Part shown: piece after piece, positions 12,300-22,490 of the stretch
How positions within the stretch are numbered: position 1 is the first letter of the stretch
How the letters are laid out: every line of letters begins with the position of its first letter
Notes under the pieces: model-generated
The model's database searches: none
Seen by the model: only the letters and a program-made list of their open reading frames with translations
Told to the model about the DNA's origin: nothing
Program-made: the position numbers and the translations under genes
Source of the DNA: Fragilaria crotonensis
Taxonomy: Eukaryota; Bacillariophyta; Fragilariophyceae; Fragilariales; Fragilariaceae
Reading direction: 5' to 3'
NCBI GenBank assembly: GCA_022925895.1
Contig: JAKSYS010000115.1
Span: 50,950-114,949, forward strand
Length of the DNA stretch: 64,000 bases

Positions 12300-14340
12300 G
12301 CCAATCCAGAATCGATCTTAAAAAAATCGTCGGACACCCCGAGCCCCGAGGTGTGGTGAGCGGTGAGGATAGACGAGTATACTGTACTACTAGTCACGAT
12401 TTGGCGCTCAAGCTCCTACAAATCTCAAGTCCTCTACTACTAGCTACTACTATGTACTCCGAGTACTAGAGAGGCCATTCCTTTAGGCCCACCGTTCCGT
12501 GAAAACTGAAAACCATTCACAAAAAAAGGTGAAGTTTTCAGTTTTCGATTAAATTATTTTATATGTGTGCAATCTGAAATTGCTGTTCTCCAGGATTATT
12601 ACGTAAAAAGAAGTTGCGCAATTTGCACAGTTACGAGAACCTACGTCAACTCAGTCAAAATAGCAATCTTGATGTGAAACGTGAAACTCTCTAACTAACA
12701 CGTTCCATCAATTATCCCCAATCCTTGGCGTACTGTGTACTGGCTGTGTACGTCTACGGCTACTTTGAAAATTTACCAATCGAAACTTAAGATGTCGTTG
12801 CTCATCGGCTCATCGGACAGCGACGACGATGACCATTTGGCAATGCTCCTCATGTGGAAACACCACACAACACCGTGCAATCATCGATCGTCGTTTTGAT
12901 GGCGCATGCAATGGTAGAAATTACGTCTTCATCCAATGGTAGAAATTACATCTTCATCCAATGATTATCTGGTGAGAAAACCAGCATGTTCTTGCTTGTT
13001 TGGTGCCACCAGTGACAGCAGCATCTAACGTGGCAAATGAAACGCACATCTCTCCCTTAAACCTGAATGGCTGGGTGCAAATAAAAGTACTTTGGGTAGC
13101 CACTGCAGCTCTCATACAAAATTTATTTAGTCCTCAATTCGTCTATGGTGAGCACCAGAAATGCATTAACAATTATTATAGTATTGTATGTTTTGAAAGC
13201 ATGATGCTCTGCTGAATTTGCAGACAAGAGAAGTCTCACATCGCTCATCATTTCATGCTCCATGATGAACTTGTAGTCAAAGTCAAATACACAGTGGGGC
13301 ATTGTGAAGTTGTCGATCAGCTTGTCAACTGCCAGCCACAGGATGGTGACAGAACTTCAAACAATTGTGTTGAGTTTGTTGGTATACTTGCCCAATATCA
13401 ACCCCAGCATGGAAGGCCATCAAATATTGTCATGCTTGACACGTATATTTCCTAACTTCTTCAATTGGTATCACTTCTCCCGACAGGCAATGTCGTCCCT
13501 GTGGCCACTTTAGTAGACTGAGAGTGCTGATGCCTGCAGGAAGTGCTGGACTGACTTGTTGTCATCAATGTGCTGCCCAAAATGTTGCCCTTCTTGTTAA
13601 GATCCACAAAGTTTGATGTTCAAGTTGGCTTGCTAGGGTTCCCTCAGGGTCAAAGAGATTGAGCAAACCATCAGGAGGAGAGGGAACTCTAAAACCTGCC
13701 ATACCAGGTACTAGTACTACTAGCTACTATACTTGTAGCTACTATTGAAAATCCGGTCCGCCCAATCCTGAAGCACGAACAAAACGTACGGGTGCTGTAA
13801 CTTTGGAATACGTGGCTAAATTCAGTTGGTACGTTTGCGTGTCAAACACGTCAAACTAGCGGACCAATCGCACACGACCAGGAAGGGACGAAGGGCAGAT
13901 TTTAACGTGCACAAGCAAGGAACGTGACACACGACACACACGACACACCTGCGTAAGGGTTTTTGGAGCAAGTTCCGGACAAATAGGATTATAGCTTTTG
14001 TGTGCGCATTCATTTTGTCCATCATTGTTCATTCGTACTTGGTACCTACACTCGGAGTACGGCTGTATTCGAATATCTCCGTCTTCCCTCTATTAGAACA
14101 GAATCAAGCCTTGGCGAGAATCAGGCAGTTCGTTTCTGTACAAGAGAGCACTATCGATTATTGCGATACTAGCACCTTTATAGAGAGTTAGAAAATATAG
14201 AACTAGAGTGCAGGGCACAAACAGAAGAAAAGACGATAGACACAGAGAATGAAAAGGAGCAACATCCACAACAAGACAAGGAGAAGCGTTAATTTTATTC
14301 GTACGGAGGGCTCTGAGTACAGCAGTACTACACGAAGAAA
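12300..14340. other. Intergenic with scattered short frames
   Basis: About 2 kb without a convincing gene. It holds a 35-codon acidic reading frame (12792-12899), a ~24 bp tandem repeat of AATGGTAGAAATTAC plus RTCTTCATCC (about 12909-12958), and TACTAGTAGCTACTA low-complexity runs near 12425 and 13715. Plus-strand frames at 13000-13455 look weakly coding but are not recognised. The right end should contain the promoter of the transporter gene. Confidence 0.4.
12792..12899 (+). CDS. Small acidic ORF, possible transposase N-terminus
   Basis: ATG-initiated frame of 35 residues, MSLLIGSSDSDDDDHLAMLL and then a His-rich end. A Ser/Asp run followed by a leucine-rich stretch is common at the N-terminus of algal PIF/Harbinger-type transposases, and no transposase body follows. 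It may equally be chance. No function assigned. Confidence 0.15.
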   Translation: MSLLIGSSDSDDDDHLAMLLMWKHHTTPCNHRSSF

Positions 14341-16329
14341 ATGTCATTGCCAATGAGAAGCCTGGAGATGGCGAGAGACGACGGAGATCAAGATACAGAC
14401 GCAGATTCCGTCGGTCAAGAAGTCATATCAACAGTAGAAGAAGGCGAAGGCGAGACGGAGACTGAGGATGATTGTGACGAAGATGATGTCTATAATGTCA
14501 ACGAGGACATTGATGATAATGACCAACACGACGAACAAGAAAGACTCGTCGCAAAAGTATCTGATACTGCGTATCAGGATACACATCGTCATAATATGAA
14601 CCAGAATGACAACAACATTGACGATTACCATCCATTGCTTTCGTCGCCGTCGAAAGCCCCGGATTTTCAAGCGAATCAGAACGACTTTGGCTACGGATCC
14701 ATGGATTTGTCAAGGCTACTGGGCCATGGTATCGCGATTGGAAACGACAACAACGACCATCCTACAAATACGCATACTACTCGGACATACAACAATACAA
14801 GAAACAACAACAGACGCACTACGACCTTTCAATTACCATCACCACCACTACTACCACAACGTCAGCAATCACAACAACACCAACGAGTATCATCGGAATT
14901 TTCATTCTTTGCTGGCCTGCGACGCAATCGCGATGGAAAGCGGCGCGAAAGGGCTGCATCCACAGCCAATGCTTCCGGACACCACCGACGACAATCCAGC
15001 ATATCACGACTCATGGACAGTCTTGGAGATGGTTTGACCCACGGAATCGGAACGATACTGCACGACGTGCAAGACTCTGCCCGAGATGTCAAACGGAGTT
15101 GGAAGGAAGAATTGGAAACTGCAAACGATGGACGATTCGGTTTTCTAGATGCCAGTCTCATGAGAGGTCTGTCGATATTGCCCGAAGATGTGGAATCGTG
15201 GGCTGACCACAGGCGTGCGTCGGATCGAATGCACCAGCAACAACTGCGTCAACTGCAACAGCAACTACTATATCAACAGCTACATCCAGACGAAGAAATA
15301 CAGGTCGATGCCAAGGGCGATCACCTCGAGGAAACGACGACCGAGCACCCTGCACCTGAAATCAAGTCCAAATCATTGGGCGCTGGTCCATATATTGCCC
15401 TCCTCGGGGCCGTTCTGGCAGTCTCCTCCAATGGGACTGCCCTCACATTACAATCCAAAGTTCCCCCGCCTCTCAAATTGTACTGGCGCATGGTGGGCAC
15501 GTCACTGGTATTGGTCCCCTTTGCCATGCGACTTTTGTTTTGGGTAGAAGGATTTCCGAATCTCAATGTGGGACAGTGGGCCACATTGGGACTGGCCGTG
15601 GCATGTTACGTGGCACACAATCTGTGTTTCATCACGGCACTTACGTATACTTCGATTGGCAATGCCGTACTCTTCGCAAATACTCAAGCCTTGATCCTCC
15701 TTGCCGGAAAGGCATTGACGGGAGTTGAGATCGAGGCCCTGGAATACATGGGTGCCATCGTTGCCTTTAGTGGAGCCATTATGTGTGCCACTGATGAAGA
15801 TCGTGTTACATTCATACAACAAGGAAATGGTAACGATGCTGCCTTTGGTGACTTGTTGGCCATGGTCTCGGCTGTGTTTGGAGTCGGATACCTCACGTTC
15901 GCCAAAGCCGTACGGCCAGCCACTTCAGTAGTCACATTCATGTTCCTTGTCATGTCGGCAGGATCCTGTTTGGTTCTCTTGTATATGACAATCACCAACG
16001 AACACATCACCGTCGATCGACACCCCTATCATGGCTTATTTGGTTGGATGTCGTTACGATACGATCGATTACCACTGGAAATGTGGATTGTCTTGGTCTG
16101 CAACGTCGTTGGGACCATGGGATTCGTCCGGTCCATGCAGTACTTTGATGCCATCATTATTGCCATTTCGACATTGTTGGAACCCATGGTGGCTAGCGTT
16201 ATTGCCACCCTCCTCCATGTGGGAGTCTTGCCTGGTCCACAGGGATGGCTTGGAAATTTTCTCGTCGTTATTGGAACCTTTGGAGTCGTGTATCCATCCG
16301 CCACCAAGGGAGAAAGTGGAGGACATTAA
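14341..16329 (+). CDS. DMT/EamA-family transporter with long N-terminal tail
   Basis: 662 residues, ATG start, intronless. Residues 1-340 are low-complexity and likely cytosolic: acidic early (EEGEGETETEDDCDEDD), then rich in Asn, His, Gln and Ser. From about 345 to 650 there are roughly ten hydrophobic helices in two halves, as in drug/metabolite transporters: GPYIALLGAVLAVSSNGTA opens the first, GDLLAMVSAVFGVGYLTFAK begins the second, and STLLEPMVASVIATLL is the conserved Glu-Pro motif of the penultimate helix. Such proteins export or exchange small metabolites; the substrate cannot be read from sequence. The tail doubles the usual ~300-residue length and is probably regulatory. The 3' end faces the convergent gene at 16572, 242 bp away. 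Confidence 0.85.
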   Translation: MSLPMRSLEMARDDGDQDTDADSVGQEVISTVEEGEGETETEDDCDEDDVYNVNEDIDDNDQHDEQERLVAKVSDTAYQDTHRHNMNQNDNNIDDYHPLLSSPSKAPDFQANQNDFGYGSMDLSRLLGHGIAIGNDNNDHPTNTHTTRTYNNTRNNNRRTTTFQLPSPPLLPQRQQSQQHQRVSSEFSFFAGLRRNRDGKRRERAASTANASGHHRRQSSISRLMDSLGDGLTHGIGTILHDVQDSARDVKRSWKEELETANDGRFGFLDASLMRGLSILPEDVESWADHRRASDRMHQQQLRQLQQQLLYQQLHPDEEIQVDAKGDHLEETTTEHPAPEIKSKSLGAGPYIALLGAVLAVSSNGTALTLQSKVPPPLKLYWRMVGTSLVLVPFAMRLLFWVEGFPNLNVGQWATLGLAVACYVAHNLCFITALTYTSIGNAVLFANTQALILLAGKALTGVEIEALEYMGAIVAFSGAIMCATDEDRVTFIQQGNGNDAAFGDLLAMVSAVFGVGYLTFAKAVRPATSVVTFMFLVMSAGSCLVLLYMTITNEHITVDRHPYHGLFGWMSLRYDRLPLEMWIVLVCNVVGTMGFVRSMQYFDAIIIAISTLLEPMVASVIATLLHVGVLPGPQGWLGNFLVVIGTFGVVYPSATKGESGGH

Positions 16330-16571
16330 TCTTTCTTCTCGTTCATGAAGTACAGTGTCCGCCTACTCCAGTTCTCTCGCCTCGAAATCCTGTTTCCATG
16401 GAGCTTTGGATGTCGATATGCCTTCAACCAGAATAGTGCCGTAATCCTTCGAACAATATACAACAACAACGAAACGATAGAATACAGTAATACACTTCTA
16501 CAATTACGCCGTCTCGATGTCCCTAGAGTAGTATTGCTAACTGCAGAACAAACGAGCCAAAATATTCCCAG

Positions 16572-18191
16572 CTACTCATTGGAAATGCCCAATACCGTTT
16601 GCTTCTTTTCCATTTGATTTCCACACAGTTCCTTCCACTTGCTTAGGAACCGTCGTATGATGTGGGGTCGATTTTCGGCGGTCTCTCCAGGTGGTAAGTA
16701 TCCCAATTTCAAAGCCTCGTGACTGAAGTGCACTGCCTCCTTGGTCTCTGTGAGGTCACAATCCGCAACAGTCCAATCCCTCTCCAACAGTACCTTGTGT
16801 CCCTCCAAAACGGCATCGTGTACATGATACTTGTTCTCATTGCGCATATCAATCAATGCCAACATGTCCGACCACATGGTTTCACTCTCCGCTGCATTAT
16901 TACTGTTAATGTTGTTGTCATTTGCATTCGTATTCCGAATTCCATTTTCCAATAGTGCGTATGCCATCCGAGTCCATTCTTCTGCCCTTCCACTCATGAG
17001 ACATGGAATACCAGCCGTGCGACTGTTTTGGATCCGACAATAGACGGTAAAATTCCCATTTCCAGGCAGTACTTGCAAGGTAGCGGATCCAGTCATTTCC
17101 GCCATTGTTGCTGTTGTCGTTGTTGCGGATTCGTCTTCTGTTGGTGGTGTTTTGACTTCGGGTGCACGTGAGATTGGAAATACATCATAATCAGACATGA
17201 AACCACCGCCGGCGGCAGCCACTGCAAGCCAACGAAAAAAGCACAATTGATTGTACACAACCGTACCACCACCGCCATGTCCCACACCAGCAACTCCCAA
17301 CATTGGGATTTTCGATAATTGAGGAGCATAATCTTCGTAATCGACATGTTTCTTGGCATCGTCCAAAGTCAGGACAATGGGATGCCATCCAGCGGCCTTC
17401 CACGCTGCTTTCCATTCTGTAATAAGTGCCTTATCGGCAATATCTGACATGCTCGTTCCACGACTTCGGGGTGGGATCCATTCAAAGAATGTGTACATGA
17501 TCGGTCGACTGTTTGGTACAATCGTATCGTCCACCAATTTGACGTAGTCCATCATTTCCTTTTTCGAAAGGAAATTTTTGGAATTACCCAGTAACTGTCC
17601 TGCCGCATTCATCATTGGACCACTGGCACCATTCATCGAATAACTACCGGTAGTAGTAGTCGTAGTCAGTGAACCATGTGTTGTAATCCCAACTCCATCA
17701 AGTGCGTTTCCAAGACGCATGGACGTGGCAGCCATGTTGGCGGCGGCAGAGGCGAGAGATGGTACTGAACCGGCATTCATAGTATGCATGTTATCATTCT
17801 TGCGATGATTATTTTTGTATTTGTTGCTGGGAAGGTATTGATGCAAGGACGATTCGGCCAAGGCATTCTGCATTTGATCAATCCAACCAATTTCTCGAAA
17901 GAGGACAAAGAAGAAGGTCGCTGAAATTGCGGAATAAATGTATCGTCGAGCACGCTCGTGGGTATCACTATTTGATGATGATGATCGTCGATGATGTGAC
18001 TTTTTCTTTTGTTTCCAATCATGATGGTCGGGATGCTGTTGATCATGATCACGATGACGTCCACGACCATTACTGTTACCTTGTCGATGACGTGTTTCTT
18101 CAGGTTCTTGAAAGCGCACCACCGACATTTCTTCGTCTTCTTCTTCCGGCATAGTGAGCTTCTGTTGCTTGCGACGTTTTTGATGAATCAT
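16572..18191 (-). CDS. Type II membrane glycosyltransferase-like protein
   Basis: 539 residues, ATG at 18191. The first 80 residues are charged and His/Asp/Arg-rich and presumably cytosolic. One hydrophobic anchor follows at about 84-99 (IYSAISATFFFVLF), then a low-complexity stem to about 205. The lumenal domain carries RPIMYTFFEWIPP, WHPIVLTLDDAKKHV and FFRWLAVAAAGGGFMSDYDV; residues 334-336 (DYD) are a DxD-type site in the GGG-x3-DxD context seen in GT32-like enzymes, which bind a nucleotide sugar through a metal ion. The family is inferred from this motif and the topology; donor and acceptor are unknown. Likely Golgi. Single exon, no break. Its upstream region is 18192-18814. Confidence 0.65.
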   Translation of the reverse strand: MIHQKRRKQQKLTMPEEEDEEMSVVRFQEPEETRHRQGNSNGRGRHRDHDQQHPDHHDWKQKKKSHHRRSSSSNSDTHERARRYIYSAISATFFFVLFREIGWIDQMQNALAESSLHQYLPSNKYKNNHRKNDNMHTMNAGSVPSLASAAANMAATSMRLGNALDGVGITTHGSLTTTTTTGSYSMNGASGPMMNAAGQLLGNSKNFLSKKEMMDYVKLVDDTIVPNSRPIMYTFFEWIPPRSRGTSMSDIADKALITEWKAAWKAAGWHPIVLTLDDAKKHVDYEDYAPQLSKIPMLGVAGVGHGGGGTVVYNQLCFFRWLAVAAAGGGFMSDYDVFPISRAPEVKTPPTEDESATTTTATMAEMTGSATLQVLPGNGNFTVYCRIQNSRTAGIPCLMSGRAEEWTRMAYALLENGIRNTNANDNNINSNNAAESETMWSDMLALIDMRNENKYHVHDAVLEGHKVLLERDWTVADCDLTETKEAVHFSHEALKLGYLPPGETAENRPHIIRRFLSKWKELCGNQMEKKQTVLGISNE

Positions 18192-18814
18192 TCAATGACA
18201 AAGTCAACTGCGTGGTATGTGTGCAAAGGGCAAACTGCGAGTGTGTGAATTCACTACTGTTAGATTCCCTGCAAGGTGAAATGTACGTTGGTGACAAGAA
18301 CTGATCGTTTGAATATCTTTGTGCAGTCAGGAAATCGATATTTGGAATAATGATTTGGGTAGGACTGGAGTCTTTAATACAAAAGGAGGGCTCACACGTC
18401 CTTGTCGCTTACGTCGTAACACAGGTGTGGCAAACAAGTGTGTGATCTTCATCGAAGAGAAAGAGCCGCACAAGCATACATATCTCGGTTGGTGGAGGGT
18501 CACTTTCTGTCTTCTCGGGTCATAATTAGAGTCATTCCCGTGGAGTACTCCAGGACATTCATACCCGTGCCGTGCTGCAACCTGCAGCATACGCGAGTAT
18601 TACCGACCGGAGCGAGTACACGAGTGCCTGGTTTCCTAGCTCCTACTAGCTGTCGATGGGAATGACGAATGACCGTCATAGCCAGTATGCATACATTCGC
18701 ATTTTGCTCCGATTCGGTTATTTTTGCAAAATGCTACTACTACTACTATATTAAAGTGTGACAGCCGTGGAATGTTTGTTATAGTATCGTAGAGGACCTG
18801 GTAGTAACTTATGA
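18192..18814. other. Intergenic, presumed promoter of the glycosyltransferase gene
   Basis: Lies between the start of the minus-strand glycosyltransferase-like gene and the 3' end of the myotubularin gene. Contains a CTACTACTACTACTATA run near 18732. No gene seen. Confidence 0.4.
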
Positions 18815-21745
18815 TTATTCAACGGCCGGTGTTGATGTTGTTGTAGTCAGGGGCGTTGTAGTGAGTGATGCTGGATCTGTGGTGGTGGCTCCTGCAGTAT
18901 CATTATCCTTCTTGTCGTTTGATGTTTCCACGATTTCGCCCTTGGCCGGAACCACATCGAGGGGTTGATAGGCACAACGACTCGTCACCTTGGGTCCATA
19001 CATGGCATGTCGATTCGTCCAAAGTGAAATGCTCCTCATCAGGGTCGGGAGGGGCATCAACAACACCTTGGACGATGGCTGGTACGATGGATTGATACAG
19101 TCGGGTCGGGATTCCAAATAGTCCCACACGGAATGAGTGCGTTGTCGAATGCCCGCCACCAATTCTCGCTCGCGTTCCGTATCACAGAGGAGTGTTCCGA
19201 ATCGACAGGAATATACGTGTTCGCTGAAGACCAAGAGGTATTTTTCGTTGAATTCAAACTTTTCTGGAAACAAGTTGATGAGTTGGTACACACAATCGAG
19301 GAATTGGAGAAATATGGGTGAAATTTGTCCCTCGTCCGTCCCGCTCGACGACGGGTTGTCGCTGCCGCGACCTTCGCCGTGCGCGCATCGCGTGTGGAAG
19401 GGATGCCCAAAGCTCAGAAAATCCTTTTCGACCAATGCGGCAAATCCAGCTCGTGTCCGGTAGTACGGATCCAAGAGGAGCTGCGACAAGACAGCCACTT
19501 GCGAAGTTCGATCCCATCCGTGGGAACAGTGAAGAAGGACGGGAAGACGATGGACATGGATCCAAAAGGCGGCCTCCCAAGCGGCGGCCCAAATGGTGCG
19601 GATGAGATGAAGCCATCTAGTGTCTTCAATGAGAGAATTCCAATTTTGGTCTTGAGCAGTGGCAGACATGCAGAGGGCGCTCATTTTTGTGTACGAATCG
19701 CGGACCGAGTGGATGTTGGAAATGTTGCAAAACTGCAAAGTCGTGCCAGTATAGTGCGATGTATTTTCGTAACCATACCCGCTGGTGCGATTGGCCAAGG
19801 CACTTGCGCGGGGGCGCATGTCCATGATTTTCAACGAGCATCCGGGGTCGACAGCAAGCCCCATATCTGGCTGGCCGGTTAGTTTCTGAATCCATTCGCG
19901 ACTAGGCTTGGGGGGTGCATCCAATCGAAGTGAATTGGACGATGCGGCGGATTCTGCGATTTGGCGAAGGAAGAATTCGTCTGACTGATTTCGATTTCCT
20001 TGAAGGCCGACCTTGGGCTGCGCGGACCGCCACAATGACGCACCATCGACACCGGACGACCAGGTCAGGGCAACGATTCGTTGTTCGGAGCGAAAGCCAG
20101 CACACTGACGGAGGATTCGTTGCGTGTCCTGAGACGCTTCTGGCAAGGAGGATGGTCCACAGAGAACTGAAGGATAGGACATGGATAACTGGTAGGTGGC
20201 ATTGATCTGCGTATACAAGGTCCATGGGCATGGTTGAAGCGATCCGAACTGTCGCGTAAACTCCTGAATAGCGTCGAATCGTCGAGGAGCCGGCGGTAAA
20301 GTGATTGCCTTCTTGCCCGTTTCTGCGTCGACTTCAATGCTGTCCATGACTTGAGCCCGTTTGGATTCAAAGGCAAAGAGATAGCCCAAGTTGCGCCGTC
20401 CAGGGAAAGCGTACGTTTGAATCGATTCATGGACACGGAGCGTATCTGCGTAGGAAGGAGTAGTGAAACGTAGCTGGCGGCCATTGTCCTTTCTGCGCGA
20501 GGATTTTTGTAAGGTGCATTTGTGTTTGCGTGCGCATGGATATAAATGTTAGTAAGCTGAAAAGCATGCCGTACTCCACACGTTCTACCAGCCTACAGAT
20601 TATAACACACGCAATACTCACCCGTGCATGATCAATCCCATTAGGGTCGTATTCTGAGATGTCGAATAAACACTCTTTTCGACTCGATCCATACTGGCCA
20701 ATGGCATTTGCAGCATGATGGGTTGGGGCGGGTTGGGCCAACAATCGGGATCCCAATCCAATGGCGGCGGCGGTGAAAAGTTCGTATTGTAATTGCTGGT
20801 GCTGTTGTTGATGCTGCTATTGATGGACGAAACGGTATGAAACAAGACGACGCGGTAGAAAGTCATGCAGCAACACCACATGCCCTCACGAGTGGGGGGA
20901 TTGGTTGAGTTGTTTGTCGTTGTGGAAATATTGTTCAATTCCCAACCGGAGGAATCTGAAACGTGCAATAGATTGGATAAGAACATAATGACTCGTTCTC
21001 CGGGTAGCAGAGTTCCCAAATGTTCTTGAATGAGGGCATTCTTTTGGTCGTTATCAAGTTCAATGGCATGAGGATGTGCTGGAGGAGCCACTAGTGGATA
21101 TGCGTTGGGCTGCTGTTGGAACGTCTGTTGTGGGGCGCTACCGGTAGTAGATGTAGTAACAGCGTGAGTTGTAGCGGCGGCAGACATTTGCGATACTTGA
21201 CGATCAATGTCGCTGGCCGCAGCGACGGCAGCATGGGCTGCCTTTTGAGCAAAGGATGAAATGGAGGTGGCAAATCCGGAGGCACGAGCCTTGACATCCG
21301 CGAGTGACGGAGCATTGAGGGTGGTGGCCTTTGCTGGGAGGACCTGCTCGTCTGTGAGGGGATGGACTGTGAAGGATGCAGAAGTGCGACGAAGAGGGGA
21401 TTGGGAGTCATAAGCTGCGCCTGAACTTGCACTTGAATTTGCATTTGCAGATGAAGTCACAATGGAAAGAGGATCTTGACCGATTGCAACTTCGACTTTA
21501 GTGATTGGAGTAGAAACTGGAGTTGAAGCCGAAGCTGATGTCGAAGACGACGCAGAAACTGGAAAGGTTCGAGCATCGATGATGGGAGGTTCATCAAACA
21601 CATCATCAATGGAAAACCCATCAATAACGATCGAATCCACGCCTTCTTCGTCAAGGTCCGCATCACCGTCGCCCATTTCTTGCATCAATGCCTGTGCTTC
21701 TTCGAGCACATCAAATACATCGTCATCATCTTGAGCTGCAGACAT
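18815..21745 (-). CDS. Myotubularin-like phosphoinositide phosphatase, two exons
   Basis: Exons are 21745-20622 and 20492-18815; the join restores one frame of 933 residues. ATG at 21745. Residues 1-240 are acidic and Ser/Thr/Ala-rich, then a PH-GRAM-like domain (LLPGERVIMFLSNLLHV onward) runs across the intron, where GLIMHG joins KDNGRQLRF. The catalytic region has SLWRSAQPKVGL, MDMRPRASALANR, a GYGYEN block, CNISNIHSVRDSY and the active site CSHGWDRT (Cys697, Arg703). Myotubularins remove the 3-phosphate of PI3P and PI(3,5)P2 on endosomal membranes. Oddity: the usual loop is CSDGWDRT; here His replaces Asp, so activity is uncertain although Cys and Arg are kept. The C-terminus is Thr-rich (TTTPLTTTTSTPAVE). 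The splice junction is my reconstruction. Confidence 0.85.
20493..20621 (-). other. Intron of the myotubularin-like gene
   Basis: 129 bp. On the minus strand it begins GTGAGTATTGC and ends TCGCGCAG. Removing it joins GG to A to make a glycine codon and keeps the PH-GRAM frame open, whereas reading through gives stops. Confidence 0.8.
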
Positions 21746-22490
21746 GCTTTGATGTCACTTCGACGATCACCAATCACCAATCAGCACTAAAATAAAAGCG
21801 GCACAATGATTGAGCAACAGATACAACTTCAGCTGCAAAAAATCAATGAACAATGACTTCGGCCGATCGAGGTTGGGGCAGGACGGCAGGACCGAGAACG
21901 GTTCGAACTGACACGACGAGGGGAGCGACAATGAGACGTGGTATTGCGTACATACGTGCATGTAACAGTAATATGCACACTTGCTACTTGTACTACGGTA
22001 GACGTAGAAATGAAAGAGTACTGCTACTGGAGTACTACCGGTAGGTGCTGGCGTGTGCGGTGTATGTACTGGACTACCGGTACAGTAGTGTGTGTTCATA
22101 TTACAGTACATACTGTATCATGCGCTCCAAGTACTACCGGCTACTGGTAGTACTACAGGTGGTATGTCATATGCATGCTGGGTAACGTTCGAAGTTCGAA
22201 CTGAAAAATAGATTCTCGGTTGGGGGTCTGAATTTCCTGAGGATGACATAGACTTGCTATGATATATCATAAGAGTGTTAAGTAAAGTACGTTGTACCTG
22301 GTATACAAGTATAGTCGTAGTCGGAGCCAACTGGGGTGTTGTGTGTTGCGTCGTGCATACTACATACTATATCAGTGCCCGCGGACAAACTCGCCCTGTT
22401 TGCACATAGGGCCGTACGCATACACAACATACAACATACGTATACAACTACCGACGGCCACAAGCTGAGAATCAGTACGAACAAAAAAAA
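21746..22490. other. Divergent intergenic region
   Basis: Lies between the starts of the myotubularin gene (-) and the first PC-esterase-like gene (+), so it may hold both promoters together with 22491-22836. The middle is rich in GTAC and CTACCGGTAG-type palindromes (about 22010-22160). No gene seen. Confidence 0.4.

Noticed and set aside
14428-15161. Minus-strand frames under the transporter tail
   Set aside because: Shadows created by low-complexity coding sequence on the plus strand.
19325-19882. 185-codon plus-strand frame inside the myotubularin gene
   Set aside because: Shadow of the conserved minus-strand catalytic domain.
20427-20756. 109-codon minus-strand frame bridging the myotubularin intron
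   Set aside because: It reads the intron and flanking exons out of frame; the spliced model restores the PH-GRAM domain.
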